Assembly (NCBI GenBank): GCA_900314495.1
Contig: OMVJ01000011.1
Coordinates: 1 to 64,000, forward strand
DNA from: an uncultured Olsenella sp.
GTDB lineage: Bacteria; Actinomycetota; Coriobacteriia; Coriobacteriales; Atopobiaceae
DNA length: 64,000 nucleotides
Direction of reading: 5' to 3'
The position numbers and the translations under genes were made by a program. The notes below the pieces were generated by a model. It had not been told where the DNA came from. It searched no databases and saw nothing but the letters and a program-made list of their open reading frames with translations. Each line of letters starts with the position of its first letter. Within the stretch, counting starts at the first letter, position 1. Shown here piece after piece: positions 1 through 7,361 of this stretch.

Positions 1-60
1 AGGCTCGGGGGCATCACCCCGTTCGCCTATGCGCAGAAGCTAGAGAAGCAGGCTGCCTAG
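1..60 (+). CDS. 3' end of a transposase-like CDS (partial)
   Basis: Only the last 19 codons of a plus-strand gene lie in the window, ending in TAG at 58-60. The visible C-terminus reads RLGGITPFAYAQKLEKQAA. A short LGG(I/L)TP-x-x-(Y/F) stretch close to the stop is typical of the C-terminal end of DDE integrase-core transposases of the IS3 type, where it follows an RPH motif. A possible terminal repeat lies just downstream (71-90), which agrees with an insertion sequence. The upstream part lies outside the window, so the family is an inference from very few residues. Confidence 0.4.
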   Translation, partial: RLGGITPFAYAQKLEKQAA

Positions 61-70
61 CGGAATTGTT

Positions 71-90
71 TGTCCACTAGACGGGGTCCA
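71..90 (+). repeat. Possible right terminal repeat of an insertion sequence
   Basis: Eleven bases after the transposase-like stop codon is TGTCCACTAGACGGGGTCCA, whose complement starts TGGACCCCGT. It has the look and position of an IS3-type right end. The left end is outside the window, so the match cannot be tested here. Confidence 0.3.
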
Positions 91-135
91 CCTCAGCTGG
101 CGTGGCTGGCGCCTGGCACCCCCCCGCGGCCCGCC

Positions 136-1326
136 TTACAGCAGCCGCAACACGCCGCGCACCAGCTTCTCGAAGTCCTCGGCGTGCTTCTCGGCCTCGG
201 CAAGCACGCTCTGGTGCGTCACGGAGCCATCGCCGGAGTAGTTGGCCGCCAACGTGAGGCCAAGCACGTTCATGTCCAGCGCGCGGGCCATGATGACCTC
301 GTTCACCGTGGACATGCCCACGTACGAAACGCCCAGCATGCGCAGGGCGCGGACCTCGGCCGCGGTCTCGAAGCAGGGGCCCAGCACGCCGGCGTACACG
401 CCCTCCTCCACGCTGATGCCCTGGTCGTCCGCCACGCCACGCGCAATGGTGCGCAGGTAGGGGCTGTAGGCGTCGGCCATGTCAACGAAGGGGGTTTCCA
501 CGTCGCGAATGTCATCCCACTCGGCCAGGGGGTTGCGGCCGGTAAAGTTGATCTGATCCGTCAGGATGCCCAGGCCCATGTGGGCGTTGCCCTCCACGGC
601 GCCCGTGGCGCACGCGAAGATGATGTCCCGGCAGCCCAGGTGGTGGGCGTGGCGCACCAGGGACGTGACCTCAGAGGCGCTGTAGCCCTGGTACAGGTGG
701 ATGCGGCCGGGGTACACCACCACAGGCACGCCGTCTATGCTGCCGATGGTGGCCTCAAAGCTGTGGCCGGCAACGGGCATGGCGTCGTCCGGGAAGCCCT
801 CGATCTCGTGGTAGTCAATCCTGCGGACCGGCTTCACCAGCTTGGCCAAATGACCCAGGCCCGACCCCAGCACAATTGCCACGGGATGCTCCACGGACGG
901 CTTGCACTTCTCGACGACTTCCTCGGTAACCACGGTGATTCCTTCCTCCTGGAGCAGGCGGGCAAAGGTGCCCTCCCCCTCCGTCAGCTTGCCAGTGTAC
1001 GTTCCATCGTAGATGAGGTGCACGCCGCAGGAGGGGCTCTTTGCCTTGAGCACGGCGAGCGGCGCCGGGTGCGCCTGCACCTTGGCAAGCGAGCGCGCGG
1101 ATCCCAGCCGGAACTCCGCCGTCACGTCCCTGCCGTCGCGCAGGAAGACGCGGCCGTTGCGCTGCTCCGCGGGGGGACGGGGCACCGGAAGGCCGGACGC
1201 GGCCTCCGGGCACACGCCCACCACCTCCACCTTGCCGCACAGGTCCTGCACGGCGGCGTTGGGCTTGGCCCCGCCGTCGTAGCGGCAGGGCACGCCCCGC
1301 AGGCACTCGCTGACTATTACGCGCAT
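136..1326 (-). CDS. DUF523 (TudS-like) - purine nucleoside phosphorylase fusion
   Basis: A 396-residue protein with two domains. Residues 1-142 are a DUF523 domain: Cys8 in SECLRG, Cys39 in VCPEAASG followed by PRPPAE, DVTAEF, and Cys100 in SPSCG. DUF523 includes TudS, a [4Fe-4S] enzyme that removes sulfur from thiouracil; the three conserved cysteines fit cluster ligands. Residues about 145-396 are a trimeric-type purine nucleoside phosphorylase (inosine/guanosine phosphorolysis): VLGSGLG phosphate loop, YPGRIHLYQGY, GPCFETAAEVRALR and VGMSTVNEVIMAR. ATG at 1326 follows GGGAG. The frame continues upstream, but without domain homology or a ribosome site. The fusion implies the two steps act on one nucleoside, perhaps a thiolated one; that coupling is inference. 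It is transcribed away from the membrane-protein gene upstream, separated by a hairpin. Confidence 0.85.
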   Translation of the reverse strand: MRVIVSECLRGVPCRYDGGAKPNAAVQDLCGKVEVVGVCPEAASGLPVPRPPAEQRNGRVFLRDGRDVTAEFRLGSARSLAKVQAHPAPLAVLKAKSPSCGVHLIYDGTYTGKLTEGEGTFARLLQEEGITVVTEEVVEKCKPSVEHPVAIVLGSGLGHLAKLVKPVRRIDYHEIEGFPDDAMPVAGHSFEATIGSIDGVPVVVYPGRIHLYQGYSASEVTSLVRHAHHLGCRDIIFACATGAVEGNAHMGLGILTDQINFTGRNPLAEWDDIRDVETPFVDMADAYSPYLRTIARGVADDQGISVEEGVYAGVLGPCFETAAEVRALRMLGVSYVGMSTVNEVIMARALDMNVLGLTLAANYSGDGSVTHQSVLAEAEKHAEDFEKLVRGVLRLL

Positions 1327-1350
1327 GGCTCCCAGCCCTTCCAAATAGCC

Positions 1351-1384
1351 CAGAGGGACGGGGCTGGCTGCCTCCGTCCCTCTG
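1351..1384 (-). terminator. Terminator-like hairpin after the SurA-like gene
   Basis: CAGAGGGACGG (1351-1361) pairs perfectly with 1374-1384 around a 12-base loop. On the minus strand it is followed by GGGCTATTTGG rather than a U run. The flanking bases CCAAATAGCCCAGAGGGACG recur, with one change, at 11133 in the same position relative to a gene end. Confidence 0.5.
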
Positions 1385-1435
1385 TTCCCGTTCTGTTCCC
1401 GTTTCGTCGCTGACCGAAGCACCCCAGCAGGGCCG

Positions 1436-2314
1436 CTAGGCAACCATGGTGTTGACGGTGATGGACGCCTTGGAGAGCAGGGAGTTCGTGAAGTCCGTCC
1501 ACTGCTTCTGGTACTCCGAGTAGTCCGTCTGGTACTTGAGCGCGGCCACGTTGTAAGCTGCCTGCGCGGCACCATAGGACGCGGAGTCGTTGGAGATGGT
1601 GTAGCTGGAGAGGGACGCGTAGTAGTCGCCGTCCGTGCGGGCCCAGGTGTTCTTCTCGGAATCCCACTCGTCGCCAACGAGGTTGATCACGTACTGCGCG
1701 TAGTCACCCGAAGTGGTGTCCGCGTTGCCGTCGGACGGGGCCTCGGGGGCCTCCGGCTGGGTGGGGGCCTCAACCGTGACGACGTCGTCGTGCAGCTTCT
1801 TCATGAGGGCCGCCTGGCGAATCATGGTCTTGACCTGGTCCTCCGTCATGCTGTAGGTGGAGGCGATGGTAGCGTAGTCGTTCGTCCTGAGCTCGTCCTG
1901 CGCGTAGGAATCCATCTCCTCGTCGGAGACGCTGAGACCGCGGCTCTCCGCCTCCTTGCTGATGATCTGGTAGCGCGCGTACGAGAGGACCGCGTCCGCA
2001 GTGGGCACGTTGTAGGTTCCGTCGTCGTTCTTTGCGGCGTCGACGCTGGAGCTCTCCTCAATGGCATTGCGGGCAGTGACCTCGTACGTGGTGCCGTTGT
2101 AGGTGTAGCTGCCGATCACCGTGTCCAGCTGGTCCTCAGAAATGGTGGTAGCACCGTTGAAGACGGCGGTGCTGCCCGGCAGCGGGAGGTTCTTGTAGGC
2201 CAGCATGCCAACGCCGCAGCCCAGAAGCAGGGCGACCACCGCAATGATGACCACCGCGCCAACGCCCAGCTTCTTCGCGCCCGCCTTTGCCTTCTTGGTC
2301 TCTTTCTCGTCCAT
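1436..2314 (-). CDS. Membrane-anchored SurA_N/PrsA-like chaperone domain protein
   Basis: 292 residues. A lysine-rich cytoplasmic start (MDEKETKKAKAGAKK) precedes one membrane segment (about 16-40, VGAVVIIAVVALLLGCGVG), then an extracellular region. Residues 55-185 resemble the SurA N-terminal chaperone fold: I-S-E-D-Q-L-D, ARYQIISKEAESRGLSVSDEEM, and a helix ending in MIRQAALMKKLHDDVV. No parvulin PPIase domain follows. The C-terminal 100 residues are polar (PTQPEAPEAP linker, many Asn, Ser and Tyr). The likely role is a cell-surface holdase for secreted proteins. The charged start and absence of a cleavage site argue for a membrane anchor. ATG at 2314 has AAAGGGG upstream. Confidence 0.65.
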   Translation of the reverse strand: MDEKETKKAKAGAKKLGVGAVVIIAVVALLLGCGVGMLAYKNLPLPGSTAVFNGATTISEDQLDTVIGSYTYNGTTYEVTARNAIEESSSVDAAKNDDGTYNVPTADAVLSYARYQIISKEAESRGLSVSDEEMDSYAQDELRTNDYATIASTYSMTEDQVKTMIRQAALMKKLHDDVVTVEAPTQPEAPEAPSDGNADTTSGDYAQYVINLVGDEWDSEKNTWARTDGDYYASLSSYTISNDSASYGAAQAAYNVAALKYQTDYSEYQKQWTDFTNSLLSKASITVNTMVA

Positions 2315-2416
2315 TGGTTCCCCTTTGACTCATGCGCGCGCCATGAGCCGGTTGGCCTTGCAACCGCCCCAGAACGCACCGCGTAATCGACGCAAGCCCG
2401 TGCATAAACGTATGTG

Positions 2417-2447
2417 ATTCTACCCCATGCGCGTGCGGCCCAACCAA
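2417..2447 (-). promoter_or_regulatory. Promoter for the SurA-like gene
   Basis: On the minus strand TTGGTT (2447-2442), a 19-base spacer, then TAGAAT (2422-2417) preceded by GGGG. It lies about 100 bases upstream of the ATG at 2314. The 205-base gap between this gene and the next one upstream otherwise shows nothing I recognise. Confidence 0.4.
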
Positions 2448-2519
2448 AGTAGGGACGAAGTGCAGCCCAGCCGCGCACAACGCGCAAAGCTCAAGGAAAC
2501 CTGCAAGCGCGGCATGCGG

Positions 2520-3101
2520 CTACTGCTTGGAGATCTCCATGATGTCCGCAGAGAAGGTCCTGATGTAGCCGCGGCCGTTCTTTGCGTCGAACGCCACGCG
2601 GCTGACCAGCGCCTCCCGGCTCTTGTCAGAGATGGGGCCCTTTGCGAAGCTGACCAGGGACTCCAGCATCTCGCGGTACTCGGGGTCTCCGTGGTAGCAC
2701 TGGATGGCCTCGTCCAGCAGGGGCCAGACGCGGTCAGACCGGTCCACGGACGTGGAGCCATAGGCAGCCAGGAACTTGAAGGCCGCAAGGTTCACCGCCG
2801 CGGAGTCCTCGTCAAAGAGGGACTCCTCAGCGCCCTCGCACGCGGGCGCGACCTCCTCTGGATGCGTCGGCGCCATGGCGGCAAGCGCGTCCAGGCACTC
2901 CCAGCGCGTCTGCGCCTCGGGGCGGTTGAGCGCATCGATCAGCCTGTCCACAATAGGCAGGCCCATCTCGGGGTCCTGCGTGATCATCTCTGCCAGGTCA
3001 CGGGACGCCTCCTGCCGATGCCGGCGGTTGGGGCCCGTGAGCCAGAGCACCAGCGCCGTCCGCGACTCCTCAGGCGTTGCCTGCCTACCACTCTCTGCCA
3101 T
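2520..3101 (-). CDS. HEAT-like helical repeat protein of unknown function
   Basis: 193 residues, acidic and almost entirely helical, with no signal peptide or membrane segment. Repeated helix pairs such as ASRDLAEMITQDPEMGLPIV, TRWECLDALAAMAPTHPEEV and NLAAFKFLAAYGSTSVDRSD suggest an alpha-solenoid of about four HEAT-like units. I recognise no catalytic motif. Solenoids like this are usually protein- or nucleic-acid-binding adaptors. It sits alone between the SurA-like gene and the dehydrogenase gene on the same strand, about 140 bases downstream of the latter. Confidence 0.6.
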   Translation of the reverse strand: MAESGRQATPEESRTALVLWLTGPNRRHRQEASRDLAEMITQDPEMGLPIVDRLIDALNRPEAQTRWECLDALAAMAPTHPEEVAPACEGAEESLFDEDSAAVNLAAFKFLAAYGSTSVDRSDRVWPLLDEAIQCYHGDPEYREMLESLVSFAKGPISDKSREALVSRVAFDAKNGRGYIRTFSADIMEISKQ

Positions 3102-3243
3102 GCTGAACCTCTTTCCTCATTTACAGAATCCAGAATCCGCCCGCGGTGGCCGCCGGCCCTCGGATTCCGACGAATTTTGATGAACCTGTAACCCGCAGAC
3201 CCGCAGGGAGGAGCCCCCGGCGGACGGCGCTAGCAGCAGAACG

Positions 3244-4209
3244 TCACCACTCCTCGGCGGAAGCCTGGGAGTCGTCCTGCGGCTGGCCGTCCAGCAGCGT
3301 CCAGTCCAGGCCGGCAGCCACGCAGGTCTCCTCGTCCTCGTACATGAGCGAGATTGCCTGCGTGCCGAGCCTTGAGCCGCCCACGCTGCAGAGCGTGTCG
3401 TACAGGTCGAAGGCGTTGCGGGTGCCCGGCAGCGTGAGCTCCTGGTCCTCCGCCTGCCGAATGGCCAGGGCAAGGTCCTTGCGAAAGTGCTCGTTCATGA
3501 AGCCGGGCCTGAAGTCGCCGTCCACGGACTTGGGGGCAAGGCTCTGCAGGGCGCCGGAGTTTCCCGTGCCGTGCATTATGAGGTCTATGAGCTCCCTCTG
3601 GTCCAGACCGGACTGCTGGGCCAGGCCAAGGGCCTCCGCATAGCCCACCATGCAGCCCGCCAGCGCAACCTGGTTGCACAGCTTTGCCGTCATGCCGGAG
3701 CCGGGCTCCCCAAAGTAGTAGATGCTGTTGGAGAAGCACTCCAGCACGGGCAGAATGGGGTTGACCTTGGCGGGCGTGGACCCCACCATGAGCGTGAGCG
3801 TGCCCTCCTGGGCGCCCGTCTGCCCGCCGGTGACGGGGCAGTCAACGAAGTGCTTGTCTGTGACGTCCGCCGCGTCGTGCAGCTCCTTCGCGAGCTGGGG
3901 GGAGGAGGTGGTGAGGTCCACCATCCAGGCACCCTTGCCAGCTGCGTCCAGAATGCCGTCCTTGCCAAGGTACACGTCCTCCACCTGGTTGGGGTAGCCC
4001 ACCATGGTGAAGGTCACGTCCGCCTGCCGCGCCGCCTGCGCGGGCGTGTCCGCCCACGTGGCGCCGCGGTCCAGCAAAGGCTGGGCCTTCGCCCTTGTGT
4101 GGTTGTGAACCACCAGCTGGTAGCCGGCATCCAGAATGTGGCCGGCAATGGGCGCACCCATGATGCCCGTGCCTATGAACGCGACCCTGCGCACGCGCGT
4201 AACAGCCAT
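3244..4209 (-). CDS. 3-hydroxyisobutyrate dehydrogenase-family NAD(P) oxidoreductase
   Basis: 321 residues, the usual length for beta-hydroxyacid dehydrogenases. The N-terminus has the Rossmann dinucleotide loop GTGIMGAPIAGHIL (residues about 11-24). The substrate motif DCPVTGGQTGAQEGTL corresponds to the family DxPVSGG, and GMTAKLCNQ carries the catalytic lysine (family GxxxKxxxN). The family oxidises 2-hydroxymethyl or 3-hydroxy acids (3-hydroxyisobutyrate, tartronate semialdehyde, gamma-hydroxybutyrate); the substrate cannot be told here. The start MAVTRVRRVAFIG at 4209 has AAAGGAAG upstream; the frame extends 28 codons further with no family homology. A strong hairpin separates it from the DegV gene upstream. 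Confidence 0.85.
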   Translation of the reverse strand: MAVTRVRRVAFIGTGIMGAPIAGHILDAGYQLVVHNHTRAKAQPLLDRGATWADTPAQAARQADVTFTMVGYPNQVEDVYLGKDGILDAAGKGAWMVDLTTSSPQLAKELHDAADVTDKHFVDCPVTGGQTGAQEGTLTLMVGSTPAKVNPILPVLECFSNSIYYFGEPGSGMTAKLCNQVALAGCMVGYAEALGLAQQSGLDQRELIDLIMHGTGNSGALQSLAPKSVDGDFRPGFMNEHFRKDLALAIRQAEDQELTLPGTRNAFDLYDTLCSVGGSRLGTQAISLMYEDEETCVAAGLDWTLLDGQPQDDSQASAEEW

Positions 4210-4233
4210 GCGACTTCCTTTCGTACCTACCGC

Positions 4234-4273
4234 CCAGCGGCCGCGGTGCCCCATTCTGCACCGCGGCCGCTGG
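4234..4273 (-). terminator. 16-bp perfect hairpin after degV
   Basis: CCAGCGGCCGCGGTGC (4234-4249) pairs perfectly with 4258-4273 around an 8-base loop, in the gap between the DegV gene and the dehydrogenase. There is no U tract, so it may act with Rho or as a processing hairpin. Confidence 0.6.
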
Positions 4274-4317
4274 TACAAGCCCCTGGCGCGCAAACCAGCG
4301 CCAATGGCCGTGCTTGC

Positions 4318-5403
4318 CTACCTGCCGCGCACCTTCCGCGCAATGCGGTCCGTGAGGGAGGCCTTCTCCCTGCGGTCCGTGCCCCAGAAGATGAGCGCCA
4401 CCATGCCCGGCCCCACGTGGGAGCCAAGGATGGGCGAGACCTGGCTGCGAATAATGGTCACGTCCTCGCAGCCCTTCTCCTTGCGAACCTCCTTCTCCAG
4501 CCAGCTGGCGTCCTTCTCTGCGTCCGTCGAGACGATGGCGAGGGGCAGGGAGGTGTCATGCGAGTAGTTGTCGCGGAAGTCCTGCATGATGGCACGCAGG
4601 GCCTTCTTGCGGCCACGGCACATGCCCCGCAGCATGAGGGCGCCGTTGGTGTCGTACGAGAGCTCCGGCTTTATGTCCAGCTTGCCGCCCACGTTTGCCG
4701 CTGCGGGCGGGATGCGGCCGCCGGCGGCTAGGGCGTCGAAGTTGTCCAGCGTGAAGTAGCCGTGGACGAAGTAGCGCGCGTCACGCGCCCACTCGTACAC
4801 CTCCCGCGCGGTCATGCCGCTGCTGGCCTGGCGCACCACCTCTATTGCCAGCAGCTCGCCCGCGGCGGAGTCGCACCGGTTGTCCAGAATGTAGAGCTCG
4901 TAGTCCGGGTACTTCTCGCGAATCATGTCTGCCGCGCGGCGTGCGGAGTCAATTGAGGAAGAGAGGCCCGCCGTCAGGCCCATGTAGATGGCAGGCTTGC
5001 CCTCCTTGGCGGCGCGCTCGAAGACCTCGTAGTAGGCGCCGGGCGTGACGGCCTGGGTCTTGAAGTGCACCGTGGGGTTCTTGCGCATGTACTCGTAGAA
5101 CTCGTGCGCGTTGCGCGTCTGCCACATGTCATCCACTTGCTCGCCGTTCTGGTCAACGTAGTGGAAGGGGATGACCTCCACGCCCAGCTGCTGGGCGACG
5201 GCCGGCGCGTAGTCCGCCGTGGAGTCGACAATGATCTTGCAGGAAGTAGCCTGGTGGTATGCCTTGCCCACACGAACGACGTCGGCAGGCGCCTTGGCGG
5301 CCGCCTGCTCGACGTCTTGAGCTACAACCTGATTGTCAGCCACGGGACCCTGGCCGTCGGCCTGCTGGGCCCCGTTTGCCTGATTCTCAGTTTGGTTACT
5401 CAT
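4318..5403 (-). CDS. DegV family fatty-acid-binding protein
   Basis: 361 residues. A polar, Gln/Ala-rich N-terminal extension of about 50 residues precedes the DegV fold: CKIIVDSTADYAPAVAQQLG, then the lipid-head region TQAVTPGAYYEVFERAAKEG, MGLTAGLSSSIDSARRAAD and GGRIPP. The C-terminal domain ends in SHVGPGMVALIFWG, the family SHvGPGa. DegV proteins (FakB-like) bind a fatty acid and present it to FakA kinase; no fakA is in the window. ATG at 5403 overlaps the end of hpf by 8 bases, with GAGGGAG just upstream, so translation is probably coupled. A GTG four codons upstream has no ribosome site. It is longer than usual because of the N-terminal extension. Confidence 0.85.
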   Translation of the reverse strand: MSNQTENQANGAQQADGQGPVADNQVVAQDVEQAAAKAPADVVRVGKAYHQATSCKIIVDSTADYAPAVAQQLGVEVIPFHYVDQNGEQVDDMWQTRNAHEFYEYMRKNPTVHFKTQAVTPGAYYEVFERAAKEGKPAIYMGLTAGLSSSIDSARRAADMIREKYPDYELYILDNRCDSAAGELLAIEVVRQASSGMTAREVYEWARDARYFVHGYFTLDNFDALAAGGRIPPAAANVGGKLDIKPELSYDTNGALMLRGMCRGRKKALRAIMQDFRDNYSHDTSLPLAIVSTDAEKDASWLEKEVRKEKGCEDVTIIRSQVSPILGSHVGPGMVALIFWGTDRREKASLTDRIARKVRGR

Positions 5404-5989
5404 CTGCTCCCTCACTCTTGGGCTTGATGATTCCGTACCCGCCGTTCTTACGGTGATAGATTACGTTGACCAAACCCGTGGCGCTGTTCTGGAACACATA
5501 AAAGTCATGACCGAGAAGGTCCGTCTGAACCAAGGCCTCCTCCTCCGTCATGGGCCTGAGCTCAATGTACTTCTCGCGCACCAGGGCGTCCTCGTCCTCG
5601 GGGGCGACGTGCTCAGGCTCAATGAGGTCCGCAAGGTCTGCCACGCGCTCCACCACGGGCTCCGGCCTCTTCACGCGCTGGCGCTTGTCCACCACGCGAG
5701 TCTTGTACTTGCGCATCTGCCGCGTTAGCTTGTCCGCCGCGTCGTCAATGGCGGCGTCCAGGTCTGCGCTGCTTGCGGCGACGCGCACCACGGAATCACG
5801 GACGAAAACCGTTACCTCACACGTGCGGCGCTCCGGGTTGGAACGGTTCTTGTCCACACGCAGAACAACGTCACAGCTCATGGGCTTGATGTCGAACACC
5901 TTGAGGGCGTCGCCGATCTTGGACTCCACGTGCTCACGCAGGGAATCGGTAATCGTGACCTGACGACCCGAAATCTTGATGTCAACCAT
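5396..5989 (-). CDS. hpf: Ribosome hibernation promoting factor, long form
   Basis: 197 residues, typical of the long HPF that dimerises 70S ribosomes into 100S particles. Residues 1-100 are the S30AE/RaiA ribosome-binding domain (MVDIKISGRQVTITDSLREHV; a basic stretch near KLTRQMRKYKTRVVDK). After a linker, residues about 135-190 are the dimerisation domain (LRPMTEEEALVQTDLLGHDFYVFQ, then VIYHRKNGGYGIIKP). Two ATGs are adjacent; the one at 5989 has GGAGG at the better spacing. It is the first gene of a pair with degV. The structured region at 6153-6420 lies upstream on the same strand and may be a raiA-type RNA. Confidence 0.95.
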   Translation of the reverse strand: MVDIKISGRQVTITDSLREHVESKIGDALKVFDIKPMSCDVVLRVDKNRSNPERRTCEVTVFVRDSVVRVAASSADLDAAIDDAADKLTRQMRKYKTRVVDKRQRVKRPEPVVERVADLADLIEPEHVAPEDEDALVREKYIELRPMTEEEALVQTDLLGHDFYVFQNSATGLVNVIYHRKNGGYGIIKPKSEGADE

Positions 5990-6152
5990 CATTGCCTCCT
6001 CGTAGCCGAACCGACACTGACCCACGGGGCGAATGGCGCCCGCTTATGGTCATTGATACCCATTACGCGCAGCTTTCACTCCCCCAATTTTTGTTGGGAC
6101 GCTTGCCGCCCAAACGCGCACGGTGGGCAGGGCGCAAGGCGCCGCAGGCGGC

Positions 6153-6420
6153 GCGTCTCGCCCCAGCTGACCTGGTATTTGCCCCCACACTCGCGCACTG
6201 GGGCCCTCGCTGGTGCGCCGCGGCGCCCTCACTGCTAGCCCTCTCGCCCGCGAGGCGGCATGCCTCTGCTTGTTTGGTTGAACGGGCGGTGCGACTTACT
6301 CCTAGGACGAGCCATGCTCGCGCGGGCGCGCACGCCCGCGCTTACGTGGATCCTTTTGGCCTCGTCTGCCATGAACTAGGGCGCACGGGCGCCCGCAACC
6401 ACAGACCTGGGGCGAGACGC
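6153..6420 (-). ncRNA. Candidate raiA-type structured noncoding RNA upstream of hpf
   Basis: A 500-base gap separates hpf from comF. It contains no credible ORF, but the two ends of a roughly 266-base segment form a perfect 14-bp stem: GCGTCTCGCCCCAG (6153-6166) with CTGGGGCGAGACGC (6407-6420). Reading the minus strand, a TATAAT box (6430-6425) puts the start site at about 6418, at the first bases of that stem. Inside are further G+C-rich palindromes. A closed, promoter-driven RNA directly upstream of an hpf/raiA gene in a Gram-positive is the arrangement known for the raiA motif RNA of Firmicutes and Actinobacteria. I do not see SRP, RNase P or tmRNA signature bases. The family assignment is inference from position and shape. 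Confidence 0.55.
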
Positions 6421-6424
6421 AGGA

Positions 6425-6430
6425 ATTATA
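6425..6430 (-). promoter_or_regulatory. -10 box (TATAAT) for the candidate raiA-type RNA
   Basis: A perfect TATAAT lies seven bases before the expected 5' end of the structured RNA. It sits just downstream of the comF stop codon. No clear -35 is visible at 17 bases. Confidence 0.55.
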
Positions 6431-6490
6431 CCAGCTTGCGGCAGGCGTGGGCCGGCAGCCGCGAGGCCACGCCCAGACCAGGCGCCCCGC

Positions 6491-7228
6491 TCACCACACC
6501 CGCGCGACAGCGGCGCACGTCACCTCCGCCGCCCCGCGCGAGAGCAGCACGCGCGTGGCCTCGCGCATGGTCGCGCCCGTGGTCACCACGTCGTCCACCA
6601 AAAGGAGCCTCATTCCGCAGACGTCGTCGCACACCCAGACGGAACCGGCCAGGTTGCGGGCCCTGTCCTCCTTGCCCAGCGTGCGCTGGTCCCGCGCAGA
6701 GCCACGCACCAGCACGTCCATGAGGGGGATGCCCGTGAAGCGGGAGAGCTCGCGCGAGACCAGCTCCATGTGGTCGAAGCCGCGGCGCCGGTAGGCCGCC
6801 GCGGTGGCGGGCACGAAGCACAGGGCGTCCACCCGCGACGCGTCGAAGCGCGGGGCACCGTCTGCCGCCGGCCACGAGGAGGCCTCGTCCAGCGCGCAGG
6901 CGATGGCGGCGGCGTTCACGCCGGCCAGCCTGAGCTCGTGCTTGTCCTTCAGGAAGGCGACCATCTGGGCGGATATCTGACCGAACCCAAGGGCGCAGAT
7001 GGTGGCCCGCGCCTCCCACGGCCCGTCGCACTCCGTGCACGTGAGGGCACCGAAGGGGGCGCCGCAGTTGGGGCAGGCGAACTGCTGGCGTATCCACGGC
7101 ATGGCGGCGCGGCACTCCTCGCAGATGAGCTCCCCCGGCATGTCGCACGAGACGCACCGGGTTGGCCAGAGCATCTCCTCGGAGCCCTGCACCAGCCGCC
7201 GCGCCAATCCTCTTGGGTCCAAAGGCAC
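6491..7228 (-). CDS. comF: ComF family phosphoribosyltransferase-like protein
   Basis: 245 residues. The N-terminal zinc ribbons are visible: CVSC then CEEC, followed by CPNCG and CTEC (residues about 27-75). The C-terminal PRTase fold has the PRPP loop LLLVDDVVTTGATM, and RRRGFDHMELVSRELS precedes the family stretch QRTLGKEDRARNL. ComF proteins work in DNA uptake and recombination in competent bacteria; no other competence genes are in the window, so the role here is open. GTG at 7228 has GGGGGAGG at good spacing; an internal ATG at MLWPTRC would cut the family N-terminus. It is separated from tatD by 133 bases with its own promoter. Confidence 0.85.
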   Translation of the reverse strand: MPLDPRGLARRLVQGSEEMLWPTRCVSCDMPGELICEECRAAMPWIRQQFACPNCGAPFGALTCTECDGPWEARATICALGFGQISAQMVAFLKDKHELRLAGVNAAAIACALDEASSWPAADGAPRFDASRVDALCFVPATAAAYRRRGFDHMELVSRELSRFTGIPLMDVLVRGSARDQRTLGKEDRARNLAGSVWVCDDVCGMRLLLVDDVVTTGATMREATRVLLSRGAAEVTCAAVARVW

Positions 7229-7278
7229 ACGACCTCCCCCGCGCCATCGCGCTGGTGAGGTCGCCTCGATTTGCTTGG

Positions 7279-7284
7279 ATTCTA
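7279..7284 (-). promoter_or_regulatory. -10 box for comF
   Basis: TAGAAT on the minus strand preceded by CGGG, 51 bases upstream of the GTG. A TTGGAA lies 15 bases further upstream. It matches the GGGTAGAATC pattern seen before other genes here. Confidence 0.4.
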
Positions 7285-7361
7285 CCCGGGCGCGCCCGCT
7301 TCCAAACCACCCGCAAGCCACGGCTCGCGCGGGCCACGCCAACCGCGGGTGCGGCGCCCGG

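Noticed and set aside
1327-1677. 117-codon in-frame N-terminal extension of the DUF523-PNP protein
   Set aside because: It runs through the upstream hairpin and into the neighbouring gene, has Pro/Thr/Arg-rich nonsense composition, and the DUF523 family starts at the ATG at 1326.
6153-6420. SRP RNA, RNase P RNA, tmRNA or 6S RNA
   Set aside because: I could not find the conserved SRP apical bases, the RNase P core blocks or a tmRNA tag region. Position before hpf favours a raiA-type RNA.
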